64,000 nt of DNA from JBMTVN01 sp046047235 (GTDB lineage Bacteria; Verrucomicrobiota; Verrucomicrobiia; Limisphaerales; JAHDYP01): NCBI GenBank assembly GCA_046047235.1, contig JBJOII010000005.1:9549-73548 (forward strand). Direction: 5' to 3'. The position numbers were made by a program, and so were the translations under genes. Every line of letters begins with the position of its first letter. Position 1 is the stretch's first letter. Positions 52,041 through 60,852 of this stretch are shown here, piece by piece. The notes under the pieces were generated by a model. The model was not told the origin of the DNA, did not search any database, and saw only the letters and a list, made by a program, of their open reading frames with translations.

Positions 52041-52754
52041 TCACTGAAGATACGCCCCAAATAAGGGCTCCAGCTCCTTCAGCTTGTCTTTGGTGATCGA
52101 AAAGGACGTCACCATCGCAAAACAGTCCAAATTCGCCAGCGCGTTCAAACTCGCATCCTTCGGATTAATACTGATCAGCCTGCGAGCAAAACTCTGGTTC
52201 ACCTCCGCAACCTCCTCAAAAATCTGCACCAGATTCTCCATCTGCCAGTCCGGTTCCATACCACGGTTCTGACGGAAGAACTGCGCCAATAAATACATCG
52301 ACGCCGCCCGATACATCGTCTCCCCAATGGTCGCAAACGGTAGATGCACATGCACCATGGGACGCAGCTTCTCCGTCACCGGACACCCGCTCGTCGCCAT
52401 AATCAGGCCCATCAACGCGCTCACCCCATACTGCAACGGCGCACGCCTGCGATACTCCCTGGACTCAACCGCAACAGTGATGTCCGCAGGATCCGTCGAT
52501 AGACAGTCCTTGAAAGAGTCCATGAGCTCCGACATGCCCAAGGCGGCCGGACAATGCGCCACCTCACCCGCTCGCAACGGACAGTTGGGACACTGGCAGT
52601 TCTCCAACCGCGTCCACTCCGGCGCCTTCGCCTCCGGATCCATGACTAATCCCATGTCCCCCGGACGAAGATGGACAACAAACACCTTGTCCTCAGCTGA
52701 TTCCATCCGGAACCGATACTCAATCACCGTGGTCTTATTGTCCGCGTTAGCCAT
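52041..52754 (-). CDS. Hypothetical protein with Cys-rich box
   Basis: A 237-residue soluble protein. An N-terminal beta part (VIEYRFRMESAEDKVFVVHL) is followed by CQCPNCPLRAGEVAHCP, four cysteines suited to a small metal or redox site (residues about 53-69), and a helical C-terminus (MYRAASMYLLAQFFRQNRGM). It has no signal peptide. It is convergent with waaA and divergent from hom. I do not recognise the family. Confidence 0.68.
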   Translation of the reverse strand: MANADNKTTVIEYRFRMESAEDKVFVVHLRPGDMGLVMDPEAKAPEWTRLENCQCPNCPLRAGEVAHCPAALGMSELMDSFKDCLSTDPADITVAVESREYRRRAPLQYGVSALMGLIMATSGCPVTEKLRPMVHVHLPFATIGETMYRAASMYLLAQFFRQNRGMEPDWQMENLVQIFEEVAEVNQSFARRLISINPKDASLNALANLDCFAMVTSFSITKDKLKELEPLFGAYLQ

Positions 52755-52930
52755 GTGTTACTCGCGCGGAACCTAGCCAACAGCAAGCTCATTGGCTATT
52801 CCGATTTTGATCTTAGTGCCCCAAAAAAGCACCCCCACCCCGTCCTCCGCAGGAACCACCCCCCGAGCTGCCCCCAATTACCACAATCCTGTTGCTCCTC
52901 TCGCTGTCTACCGTCATGCTGGCCAGTCTT

Positions 52931-54229
52931 ATGCGGACGGTGAATTGCGGAATGATCGGAGGCGGCACGGTGGGCGGAGGTGTCCTACAGGCACTCGAGC
53001 GCAATGGCAGCTTGCTGGCCTCCCGTCTCGGTGCTCGCGTCAAAATCCATAAAGTGGCGGTAAGGGACCTGAATCGCCCACGTAAAGTGGCAATCCCTAA
53101 AGCCCTGCTTACGGACAACTGGCGCTCTGTCGTCGAGGACCCCAAAACCGATATCGTCATCGAGCTGGCAGGGGGAACCACAACCGCAAAAACCATGGTC
53201 CTGGCCGCCCTGCGCGCCGGCAAACCCGTCATCACCGCCAACAAGGCCCTGCTGTCCGCCCACGGCCAGGAACTCTGCGCCGCTGCCGCTGAGCATAACG
53301 CCAACCTCTACTACGAAGCCGCGGTAGCCGGAGGTATACCCGTCATCAAAGCCCTCCGCGAGGGCTTCGTCGGCAACCGCATCACCCACATCTACGGAAT
53401 CGTCAACGGCACCTGCAATTACATCCTCAGCCGGATGAAAACCGAAGGCGCCAACTTCACTGACGTCCTCACCGAAGCCCAAACCCTCGGCTACGCAGAA
53501 GCCGAACCCTCCCTCGATGTCGATGGCTTTGACTCCCAGCACAAGGTGGGACTCCTCGCCTCGCTCGCCCACGGCTTCTGGATCGGCCCCGACGCCGTCC
53601 ACGTCGAGGGAATCCGAAACGTCACCCAGTTGGACGTCCAATTCGCCTCCGCACTCGGCTACACCATCAAACTCCTCGGAATCGTCAAAAAGGTCGGCGC
53701 CAAAGTGCAGGCCTCCGTCTACCCCGCACTCATACCCGACTCCCATGTCCTCGCCAGTGTCTCAGGAGTCTTCAACGCAGTGTTCATCCGCGGAGATGTA
53801 GCAGGCGACTCCCTCTTCTACGGACAAGGCGCCGGTCAGGACGCCACCGCCAGCGCCGTCGTCAGCGATATCGCAGACGCCGTGCTTGACCTCAAATCCG
53901 GCACCCCACACCGCATCCCACCCTTCAAAACACACGACCACAAAAGCGCCGTCCTCCCCGTAGACGCCACAGTCTCCAAATACTACCTCCGCCTCAGCGT
54001 GGTGGATAAACCGGGCGTTCTCGCCAAGGTCGCCGCCATCCTCGCAAAATCCCGCATCGGCATCTCCTCCGTCATCCAACCCGAGGGTCACGAGGGCGAA
54101 AGCGTCCCCCTGATCCTCATGATCCACGACGCCAAAAACGCCGCAATGCTCAGCGCACTCAAGGCAATCACCCGCCTGCCAGCAATACGCGAACAACCCG
54201 TCATGTTCCGGGTCGAAAGCCTCGACTAA
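52931..54229 (+). CDS. hom: Homoserine dehydrogenase
   Basis: NAD(P)-dependent enzyme making homoserine for Thr and Met. MRTVNCGMIGGGTVGGGVLQ holds the nucleotide loop, ANKALLSAHG and YYEAAVAGGIPVIKALREGF hold the catalytic Lys area, and GIVNGTCNYILSRM is the signature. A C-terminal ACT domain (YYLRLSVVDKPGVLAKVAAI) suggests feedback control by threonine. At 432 residues it has the normal length. ATG 52931 is preferred to 52892. lysC follows 40 bases later. Confidence 0.95.
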   Translation: MRTVNCGMIGGGTVGGGVLQALERNGSLLASRLGARVKIHKVAVRDLNRPRKVAIPKALLTDNWRSVVEDPKTDIVIELAGGTTTAKTMVLAALRAGKPVITANKALLSAHGQELCAAAAEHNANLYYEAAVAGGIPVIKALREGFVGNRITHIYGIVNGTCNYILSRMKTEGANFTDVLTEAQTLGYAEAEPSLDVDGFDSQHKVGLLASLAHGFWIGPDAVHVEGIRNVTQLDVQFASALGYTIKLLGIVKKVGAKVQASVYPALIPDSHVLASVSGVFNAVFIRGDVAGDSLFYGQGAGQDATASAVVSDIADAVLDLKSGTPHRIPPFKTHDHKSAVLPVDATVSKYYLRLSVVDKPGVLAKVAAILAKSRIGISSVIQPEGHEGESVPLILMIHDAKNAAMLSALKAITRLPAIREQPVMFRVESLD

Positions 54230-54269
54230 AGGAATACCAGTTTTTGGTCGCACCCGACCACAAGGGCCT

Positions 54270-55487
54270 ATGGCACTGATAGTTCAGAAATATGGAGGCA
54301 CTTCGGTGGGCACACCGGAGCGCATTAAAAACGTCGCAGCTCGCGTTGCCCGCTACCACTCCCAAGGCGACCAAATCGTCGTCGTCGTCTCCGCCATGAG
54401 CGGAGTCACTGACAACCTGATCAAGCTCGCCAAGGAAATCATGCCGCTGCCATCGGAACGCGAGATGGACATGCTGCTCGCCACCGGCGAGCAAACCACC
54501 ATCGCGCTCGAAGCCATGGCTCTCCATTCCATGGGCGTTCCCGCCGTGTCACTCACCGGCGCCCAGGCAGGCATCGTGACCGATGGCGTCCACACCAAGG
54601 CCAAAATCCAAAACATCAGCCCCCAGCGAGTTCATCAACTCCTGGACGCCGGCAATATCGTCATCGTAGCCGGATTCCAAGGCCAAACCTCCGAAGGACA
54701 AATCACTACCTTCGGACGCGGGGGCTCAGACCTCACCGCCATCGCCCTGGCCTCAGCCCTTAAAGCCGACCTTTGCCAGATCTACACGGATGTCGACGGC
54801 GTCTACACCGCCGACCCAAGACTGGTCCCCAACGCGCGCAAGCTGGACGAGGTGTCCTACGATGAACTCCTCGAACTGGCCAGCCTGGGAGCCAAAGTCA
54901 TGCAGTCCAGATCCGTTGAGTTCGCCAAGAAATTCGGCGTCGTGTTTGAAGTCCGATCCAGTCTAAACGACAACCCAGGAACGACCGTGAAAGAGGAAAC
55001 CAAGAGCATGGAGGGCGTCGTCATCCGCGGCGTGTCCCTCGACAAAAACCAAGCCAAAATCACCCTGGTTCGCGTCCCTGACCAACCCGGGGTCGCCGCC
55101 CGTATCTTTAAGGCCCTCGGAGAAGCAGCCATCAACGTGGACATGATCGTTCAAAACATCAGCCACGGATCCGGCGCCCCGGCAACCGACCTCTCCTTCA
55201 CCGTCGACAAACCAGACCTGCTCAAGGCCAAAAAGGTCATCGACCAGCTGCGGGAAAACATCAGCTTCGCCGACATCATCACGACCGAGAATATCGGCAA
55301 ACTCTCCATCGTAGGGGTAGGCATGAAGTCCCACTCAGGCGTAGCCGGCCGTATGTTTGATGTCCTCGCCCAACAGGGCATCAACATCGAAATGATCTCC
55401 ACCAGCGAAATCAAAATCTCCGTAATCGTCGACCTCACCAAAGGCGAATCAGCCATCAAGGCCGTCCACGCAGCCTTCCTGGAATAA
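54270..55487 (+). CDS. lysC: Aspartate kinase
   Basis: Phosphorylates aspartate, the entry to Lys, Met and Thr synthesis. It starts MALIVQKYGGTSVGTPERIK, the N-terminal signature. FGRGGSDLTAIALASAL and YTDVDGVYTADPR belong to the kinase core. Two ACT domains (KITLVRVPDQPGVAARIFKA and IVGVGMKSHSGVAGRMFDVL) follow, so it is likely feedback-inhibited. AAGGG at 54262 serves as ribosome site. An internal second start giving the beta subunit is possible but not visible. Confidence 0.96.
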   Translation: MALIVQKYGGTSVGTPERIKNVAARVARYHSQGDQIVVVVSAMSGVTDNLIKLAKEIMPLPSEREMDMLLATGEQTTIALEAMALHSMGVPAVSLTGAQAGIVTDGVHTKAKIQNISPQRVHQLLDAGNIVIVAGFQGQTSEGQITTFGRGGSDLTAIALASALKADLCQIYTDVDGVYTADPRLVPNARKLDEVSYDELLELASLGAKVMQSRSVEFAKKFGVVFEVRSSLNDNPGTTVKEETKSMEGVVIRGVSLDKNQAKITLVRVPDQPGVAARIFKALGEAAINVDMIVQNISHGSGAPATDLSFTVDKPDLLKAKKVIDQLRENISFADIITTENIGKLSIVGVGMKSHSGVAGRMFDVLAQQGINIEMISTSEIKISVIVDLTKGESAIKAVHAAFLE

Positions 55488-55512
55488 GCCCCCAACCCAG
55501 CCGCCATACACC

Positions 55513-56085
55513 ATGCAAAACTGGATCCAGCAATACATCGAATCGCAGAAAAAGACTCTGGAATCCATCCCCGCCGATTCCATCGCCGAAATCGTTGAGA
55601 CTCTCCGCACCGCCCTCAGACAGGACAAACAGATCTTCGCCATCGGCAATGGCGGGAGTGCCGCCAATACCTCCCACTTCGCCACAGATCTCGGTAAAGG
55701 CGCTTCTGACAAGCTGGGCAAACGCTTCCGCGTGCTCTCGCTCAACGACAACATGAGCTGGCTCACGGCACTCGGGAATGACTACTCCTACGAGGACGTC
55801 TATGTCGGACAACTCCAGAATTACGGCCGTGCCGGAGACGTCCTGCTCGCGCTCAGCGTCAGCGGCAACTCCCCCAATCTGGTGAAGGCCCTCCGCTGGG
55901 CAAAGGACCACGGACTCCATACAATCGCCCTCGTCGGCGCCAAAAAGGGCGCCATGGCTGAGATCGCTGACAAAGTCGTGGTCATCAACGATACCCACTA
56001 CGGCCGCGTCGAAGACGCACAGATGGGCATCTGTCACATGCTCTGCTATGCGTTCATGGAACTACCGGAACTGGCGACGCAATAG
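55513..56085 (+). CDS. gmhA: SIS-domain phosphoheptose isomerase-like protein
   Basis: A 190-residue SIS protein of the GmhA group, making sedoheptulose-7-phosphate to D-glycero-D-manno-heptose-7-phosphate for LPS heptose. Motifs: IFAIGNGGSAANTSHFATDL, LLALSVSGNSPNLVKALRWA, and ICHMLCYAFM at the end. Length fits GmhA. The three-His/Glu zinc site of E. coli GmhA is only partly seen. Start at 55513, 26 bases after lysC. Confidence 0.85.
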   Translation: MQNWIQQYIESQKKTLESIPADSIAEIVETLRTALRQDKQIFAIGNGGSAANTSHFATDLGKGASDKLGKRFRVLSLNDNMSWLTALGNDYSYEDVYVGQLQNYGRAGDVLLALSVSGNSPNLVKALRWAKDHGLHTIALVGAKKGAMAEIADKVVVINDTHYGRVEDAQMGICHMLCYAFMELPELATQ

Positions 56086-56125
56086 CCCGCTGGATCAAAG
56101 CCGTAAGTCACGCTAGCTTACGCCC

Positions 56126-57709
56126 GTGCCAGCCACGGAAGCCATACGCAGTAAACTCAGTCAGGTCCCCCACAAGCCGGGCGTCTACCTGATGAAGGAC
56201 CGATTCGGAACGGTCATCTACGTCGGCAAAGCACGAGACCTCCGCCGCCGGGTCAGCCATTACTTCCAACCCTCCCGACGACTCGGCTGGGACCTCAAAC
56301 TAAAGGCGCTCGTCGAGTCCATCCAGGACTTCGACATCCATACGGTCCGCTCCGAACCGGAAGCACTCCTCCTCGAAGGGAAGCTCATCAAGGAATTCCG
56401 CCCGCGCTACAACATCAGCTTCCGCGATGACAAACGCTTCCTGATGCTCAAGGTGAACCTGCAGGACCCCATCCCCCGCTTCACTCTCACCCGAATCCAA
56501 GCCCAGGATGGCGCGCGTTATTTCGGACCCTTCGTAAACTCCGGAGCACTGCGTCGATCACTCAATCTCGCCCGCCATAAGTTCAACCTGCGCGGATGCC
56601 GCGCCCTGAACCCCGGCGAGGCCGACTACAAGCACTGCCTCTACGCTCACCTCAAGGTCTGCACCGCCCCGTGCATCGGCAATGTCAGCCGTGAACAATA
56701 CCTCATGCAAGTGAACGCCGCCTGCGACTTCCTCGATGGCCAATGCTCCGACATGGCCGATCAGCTCGAAAGCCAAATGCGCGATGCCGCCGCCAAACTG
56801 GATTTCGAAAAAGCCGCAGAACTGCGAGACCTCATCTCTGACCTCAAGAAAACCACGCAGAAAACCACCAAGTTCAACCGAATCCCCCATAACCTCCCCC
56901 TGGCAAGAGATCCCGACCGCGACCTGGCCGCACTCACCCAGGCCCTCGGCCTCCCAACAAACCCCGAAATCATCGAAGGCTTCGACATCTCCAATATCAG
57001 CGGCACGTTCGCCGTGGCCTCAGTCGTGCGCTTTCGCTACGGACGCCCCGATCGAATCGGATACCGACGGTTCCGACTAAAGGGAGTCACCGGCCAAAAT
57101 GATTTCGCCTGCATGGCAGAGGCCGTCCGACGTCGCTACAAACGACTGCTCAGCGAAATCCAAAACCCTCCCAAAACCGACAAGCCCCCCTCCCCTTCCA
57201 GAACCCCTAAACTGCCTGATCTGATACTCGTCGACGGAGGCAAAGGCCAACTAAACGCAGCCTGCGCCGAACTAAGCCTCCTCGGACTCTCCTCCATACC
57301 CATCATCGGTTTGGCCAAGGAATTCGAAGACATCTACCGCCCCGGTGAGAAGGAACCGCTAAGACTCGGGCTCGACCACCATGCCGTTCAGCTCCTCCAG
57401 CGCGTACGTGATGAATCCCACCGCTTCGCCAATACCTACAATGCCCAGCTGCGCTTGAAGAAAATCTCCGAAAGCCTGCTGGATGAGTTCCCCGGCATCG
57501 GCGATCAACGGAAAGCTGCCCTCCTGAAACAATTCGGCTCCGTCCACCGCCTCCGACGTGCCTCCGTGGACGAAATAGCACAGGTCCAGGGATTCGGCGA
57601 CAAGTCAGCAGCTGATCTCAAGGCCTTCCTGCTCGCAAGATCCAACCTGCCTGCTGAATCCATCAACGAAAAACCGGAGGACCCTTCCGAGTCCTCCGGC
57701 GAATTCTGA
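56126..57709 (+). CDS. uvrC: Excinuclease ABC subunit C
   Basis: Dual-incision nuclease of nucleotide excision repair. GIY-YIG domain (PGVYLMKDRFGTVIYVGKAR) with the catalytic Glu region (EPEALLLEGKLIKEFRPRYN), UVR motif (LESQMRDAAAKLDFEKAAEL), RNase H-like part (EGFDISNISGT, ILVDGGKGQLN, RDESHRFAN) and C-terminal HhH (LLDEFPGIGDQRKAALLKQF). It is 527 residues, shorter than E. coli UvrC (610), mainly in the linker. The start is GTG at 56126. A minus-strand terminator lies inside its 3' end. Confidence 0.95.
   Translation: MPATEAIRSKLSQVPHKPGVYLMKDRFGTVIYVGKARDLRRRVSHYFQPSRRLGWDLKLKALVESIQDFDIHTVRSEPEALLLEGKLIKEFRPRYNISFRDDKRFLMLKVNLQDPIPRFTLTRIQAQDGARYFGPFVNSGALRRSLNLARHKFNLRGCRALNPGEADYKHCLYAHLKVCTAPCIGNVSREQYLMQVNAACDFLDGQCSDMADQLESQMRDAAAKLDFEKAAELRDLISDLKKTTQKTTKFNRIPHNLPLARDPDRDLAALTQALGLPTNPEIIEGFDISNISGTFAVASVVRFRYGRPDRIGYRRFRLKGVTGQNDFACMAEAVRRRYKRLLSEIQNPPKTDKPPSPSRTPKLPDLILVDGGKGQLNAACAELSLLGLSSIPIIGLAKEFEDIYRPGEKEPLRLGLDHHAVQLLQRVRDESHRFANTYNAQLRLKKISESLLDEFPGIGDQRKAALLKQFGSVHRLRRASVDEIAQVQGFGDKSAADLKAFLLARSNLPAESINEKPEDPSESSGEF
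57669..57699 (-). terminator. Terminator of the YceI gene, inside uvrC
   Basis: On the minus strand CCGGAGGAC pairs with GTCCTCCGG (57699-57691 with 57682-57674, 8-base loop), then TTTTT (57673-57669). It sits within the last codons of uvrC. Confidence 0.75.
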
Positions 57710-57729
57710 TCAAACGGCCGTCGCAGGGC

Positions 57730-58377
57730 TTACTTGCCCTGAACAACCCACGACATCCCTAACTTGATGTCGTCACCAGTCTTGATCGTCCCACCCAACG
57801 CACTCACCGGCTCAATGCCGAAGTCCGTCATCTTGGCAGCAATCTCACCGCTGAATTCAAGCCGCTTGCCGTCAGCCTTCATCTTCACCGGCATCGCAAT
57901 TTCCTTCGTGTTGCCAGCCACAGTCAGCTTGCCCTTCGTATCAAACAGAAACGGGTCGGAAGCAGACTTGGGCGCTTCCTTGAGCACCATCTCCACCAAC
58001 TCAAAGCGAATCAACTTCTCGCTCTTCTCGTTGAGCTTCTCGTACATCACATCATCCATCGAATTGCTGTAAGGCTTCCCGTCCTTCACGCTCTTCAAGG
58101 AACGCACCGGTAAAAAGACCTGAGCCTTCGCCTCAACCTTCCCGGGCTTAGCCGTAGCCGGATCCGTGGAAAACCCCGGACCCGCCTCAAACTTGCCACC
58201 GATAATCTTCCCCTCGGTTCTCCAGTCGTGAACCGTCGAGGTCCCTTCAATGCTGATTAAATTGCCCGGCCCCGGCTTGGGGTTGTATGTAGTCCAACCG
58301 TCCGCCGCCCAGGTCACTGTGCTGGCCAACACCAAGGAAGCCAACCCCGTCCATACACGCATGCAACTTGTTCTCAT
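57730..58377 (-). CDS. Exported YceI-family lipid-binding protein
   Basis: A 215-residue secreted protein. A signal peptide (VWTGLASLVLASTVTWA) is followed by the YceI lipocalin-like fold: ISIEGTSTVHDWRTEG, LPVRSLKSVKDGKPYSNSMD and GKLTVAGNTKEIAMPV. YceI proteins bind isoprenoid-type lipids; the ligand here is unknown. ATG 58377 is used; the ORF could begin at 58434. The C-terminus GMSWVVQGK is typical of the family. Confidence 0.9.
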   Translation of the reverse strand: MRTSCMRVWTGLASLVLASTVTWAADGWTTYNPKPGPGNLISIEGTSTVHDWRTEGKIIGGKFEAGPGFSTDPATAKPGKVEAKAQVFLPVRSLKSVKDGKPYSNSMDDVMYEKLNEKSEKLIRFELVEMVLKEAPKSASDPFLFDTKGKLTVAGNTKEIAMPVKMKADGKRLEFSGEIAAKMTDFGIEPVSALGGTIKTGDDIKLGMSWVVQGK

Positions 58378-58382
58378 GTGTT

Positions 58383-58673
58383 CTAGTCTATGTTCTGGTT
58401 TCTGCTGATTAGACGCCCCGTTTGCCCGTTCCATTCAAAACAGTCTGGCGGCAAATCCAAAGGTCGGCCGTCGAGAATGGCTTCCTGTGACTCCACAGCC
58501 ATCACCACGCTCTCGTAGCCTTCCCGCCATCCTGCACCCAACCGTCTAGACACGGCAGCCCAATGATCGCGCAGCTCATGAATCCTGCCCGTGCCATAAG
58601 TGGAGGTAAAATCCCCCACCACAGCCGCAATGTCGAGCGCACTCTGCACCAAAGCCCGATTCGCATATCCCAA
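58383..58673 (-). CDS. Doubtful small ORF, possible gene remnant
   Basis: A 96-codon frame with only TTG as start, in the 380-base gap between YceI and ThuA genes. The composition is protein-like (RALVQSALDIAAVVGDFTST, PLDLPPDCFEWNGQTG), but no domain is recognised and there is no ribosome site. It could be the tail of an old gene. The rest of the gap shows nothing else. Confidence 0.3.
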   Translation of the reverse strand: MGYANRALVQSALDIAAVVGDFTSTYGTGRIHELRDHWAAVSRRLGAGWREGYESVVMAVESQEAILDGRPLDLPPDCFEWNGQTGRLISRNQNID

Positions 58674-58756
58674 AGAAAGACCCGCAGGTCGTTAATTCCC
58701 TGCAGGTCCAATCGTCCAAGCCGGAAGCATTCGCTGCTTCCCTTCAGACAGCACCA

Positions 58757-59548
58757 CTAATCGGCATACGCAATCGGTGCCACTTCCCCTGCCTCTAGTC
58801 CAAGGGCCCACTTGATGCCCCCAAGGATGTGACCGCGATAGAGAGGGTTCTCCCAGACATCCTCACGGTGCCCCAAACTGGTGTAAAAGATATGCCCGGC
58901 CCCCACCTTCTTGCACCAACTGACCGGGAAATGACCTCGTTCAGACTTCTTGTTGGGGTGCTTGTCCAAAATCAGAAGATCCCGAACCTTGGTCCGGTCG
59001 TAGTTCTTCAGGAGGTAAATCTCCTCCTGCTGAATACAGTAGGATTCCCCCAAATGCTTGGTCGCCGGATGCTGACGGTCCGTCACCAGGCATTCCACGC
59101 CAACCTGAGCCCCGTGGCCCAGAAACTCGCCCCCCAGCATCGCAATGTAGGGGTCCAGGGTATCGTTGGGCCCGTGGTACGTATCGCTCGCAGAATGCAT
59201 GCCGATGAATGCCTTCCCCTGCACTGTGACGGCATCCAGAAACGCAGCCTTGTCCGGAATCGGCAGCACGCCCGTCGTGTTGGCAAAGACAAATCCGTCA
59301 TACCCCGCCAACGCAGCAGGAGACATCTTCACCGCCATTTCCTCGTCATTCCTAACGTAATCCACCGTGAAGGCTCCCGACTCCTTGGCCAACTCGCCAA
59401 TCACCTTCTCCGCTGTAGGGATCGAACTGTGCCTAAATCCTTTCGTCACGGTCACGACGAGGAGCTTCTTCGGACTCTGTGCCTGCAAGATCGCAGTGGA
59501 TAAGGTCAACACGGCGAGAACCGCCATGCATCTGTTTAAGGTTTTCAT
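58757..59548 (-). CDS. Secreted ThuA-family protein
   Basis: A 263-residue ThuA-like protein with glutamine-amidotransferase-like fold, often near sugar catabolism genes. Signal peptide MAVLAVLTLSTAILQAQ is followed by KLLVVTVTKGFRHSSIPTAE, GYDGFVFANTTGVLPIPDK, GKAFIGMHSASDTYHG and GAGHIFYTSLGHREDVWENP, all typical. The Cys nucleophile of true amidotransferases is not visible (GMHSASD). Enzyme function unknown. ATG 59548, with a possible promoter 84-112 bases upstream. Confidence 0.88.
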   Translation of the reverse strand: MKTLNRCMAVLAVLTLSTAILQAQSPKKLLVVTVTKGFRHSSIPTAEKVIGELAKESGAFTVDYVRNDEEMAVKMSPAALAGYDGFVFANTTGVLPIPDKAAFLDAVTVQGKAFIGMHSASDTYHGPNDTLDPYIAMLGGEFLGHGAQVGVECLVTDRQHPATKHLGESYCIQQEEIYLLKNYDRTKVRDLLILDKHPNKKSERGHFPVSWCKKVGAGHIFYTSLGHREDVWENPLYRGHILGGIKWALGLEAGEVAPIAYAD

Positions 59549-59631
59549 TTTGAAGGATATACTGTTGGAAACTTCCTGGTTATGTAAGGCCGCTCATCTT
59601 CCCGATGAATAACGAAGGAGGCTTGTCGGAA

Positions 59632-59660
59632 ATTCAACTGCCCAAGGAAACCCCGGTCAA
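59632..59660 (-). promoter_or_regulatory. Possible sigma-70 promoter of the ThuA gene
   Basis: On the minus strand TTGACC (59660-59655), spacer of 17 bases, TTGAAT (59637-59632), about 84 bases before the ATG. Confidence 0.4.
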
Positions 59661-59713
59661 GGCTTCTTTCCCCCGACCATATGACGCCAAAGATGCGATA
59701 ACACCTCAATCCT

Positions 59714-60109
59714 TCAGGGAAGAAGGAGATGAACCGCAACCAGTTGGGTCAAAGTGAGCGCGGCGATCCCCACCCAAATACTCCACTCCCGCAACCGAAA
59801 CGTGCGCTGCACTGTCGGCACAAAACCAAATTCCAGTTTCGCCCCCCCCAACTCAATCTCATCCCCCTCCTGTAACCGCACATCCTGTACTGCCGCTCCG
59901 TTGACCATCACCTCACCGCCTCCGCAGGCACTCAGCCAAATTCCCTCGCCCGGTACCAACCGAACCTGAGCGTGAGAGTCCTCAACACCAACTTCCTCAA
60001 GCGGCACCCCGCAGGCAGCAGCCCGCCCCAAAATCACGGGAAGACTCCGCAGCGCGAAGTCATGAACCCGCCCTTGCCCTCTACCATCACATTGAACCAG
60101 TCGTACCAT
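59714..60109 (-). CDS. FHA-like domain protein with C-terminal membrane helix
   Basis: A 131-residue protein. An FHA-type beta sandwich (LPVILGRAAACGVPLEEVGV, EDSHAQVRL, GDEIELGGAKLEFGF) is followed by one helix (WSIWVGIAALTLTQLVAVHL). FHA domains bind phosphothreonine through Gly-Arg, Ser and His; here the Gly-Arg and the His are kept, but the Ser is changed to Glu (VEDSH), so binding may be altered. ATG 60109 lies right after a terminator; an earlier start at 60160 would pass through it. Confidence 0.7.
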   Translation of the reverse strand: MVRLVQCDGRGQGRVHDFALRSLPVILGRAAACGVPLEEVGVEDSHAQVRLVPGEGIWLSACGGGEVMVNGAAVQDVRLQEGDEIELGGAKLEFGFVPTVQRTFRLREWSIWVGIAALTLTQLVAVHLLLP

Positions 60110-60146
60110 AAAAAACGGGATATGAGTGAAACACCCATATCCCGTT
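60110..60146 (-). terminator. Intrinsic terminator/attenuator before the FHA gene
   Basis: On the minus strand an 11-bp perfect stem (60146-60136 with 60124-60114) with an 11-base loop, then TTTTTT ending one base before the ATG at 60109. It ends the polysaccharide-export transcript or attenuates the FHA gene. Confidence 0.85.
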
Positions 60147-60160
60147 AAGGTGAACTTCAA

Positions 60161-60814
60161 CTACCAGATGCGTCGAGGCACGTGAACCGAGTCGCCGGGA
60201 TACACAGCAGGGTCCTGCAACGGGTCCTTCAGGATATCATCCACGTCGTACTCCTCGGTCGACCCGTCGTTCCGGTTGATAACCACCCGGCCTTTCGCCG
60301 CCCAGATAGTCAAATCTCCGGCGGCTTGGATCGCCTTCATCAAGGTCATGTCCGCCCGGTAAGGAATCATTCCAGGCGTGGCCACCATGCCTCCCACGAA
60401 GAAGTACCGCTCCTCCGCAGTAATGGTGATCGTCAGCGTCTTGTAATAGGAAGGGACATACATGTCGTGAAGCTCCGTCTGAAGCTCCTCAATCGTCTTC
60501 CCCTCTGCCTTGATCTGCTGGCCAAGCAACGGAGGCGTAATAAAACCGTCACGACGAATTGTCTCCGTGTGAGGCTGCGGTGGCATCGGCGGACCGTAAA
60601 ACACAATCCGAATGCGGTCGCCCACAAATAGCGGGTCTCTGAGTGCAGAGGAAACTCCTGCTCCGCTGGCGGCATTAGCGCTGCCAACCTCGCCAGCATT
60701 TGGGGGCACAGGGGCCGGTTGCTTCTTCCCACCACACCCCGTCATGCCTGCCAAGAGCAGCGCAGCGAATAGTCCCAAAAGCCCGCTGCGCGCCGTTTTT
60801 CGCAAATCAATCAT
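60161..60814 (-). CDS. Polysaccharide export lipoprotein (Wza-like)
   Basis: A 217-residue outer-membrane export lipoprotein. Lipobox LAGMTGC near residue 27; a Pro/Ala/Gly linker; then the Poly_export domain (LFVGDRIRIVFYG, TIRRDGFITPPLLGQQIKAE GK-type block) and one SLBB domain (YFFVGGMVATPGMIPYRADM). It is shorter than Wza (379), like the short type found with exosortase-type systems. It is downstream of the Wzc-like gene by 38 bases and should form the channel with it. Confidence 0.9.
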   Translation of the reverse strand: MIDLRKTARSGLLGLFAALLLAGMTGCGGKKQPAPVPPNAGEVGSANAASGAGVSSALRDPLFVGDRIRIVFYGPPMPPQPHTETIRRDGFITPPLLGQQIKAEGKTIEELQTELHDMYVPSYYKTLTITITAEERYFFVGGMVATPGMIPYRADMTLMKAIQAAGDLTIWAAKGRVVINRNDGSTEEYDVDDILKDPLQDPAVYPGDSVHVPRRIW

Positions 60815-60852
60815 ACCTTCTGCCTTTAAATATACCTGCCTTCACTTCAACC

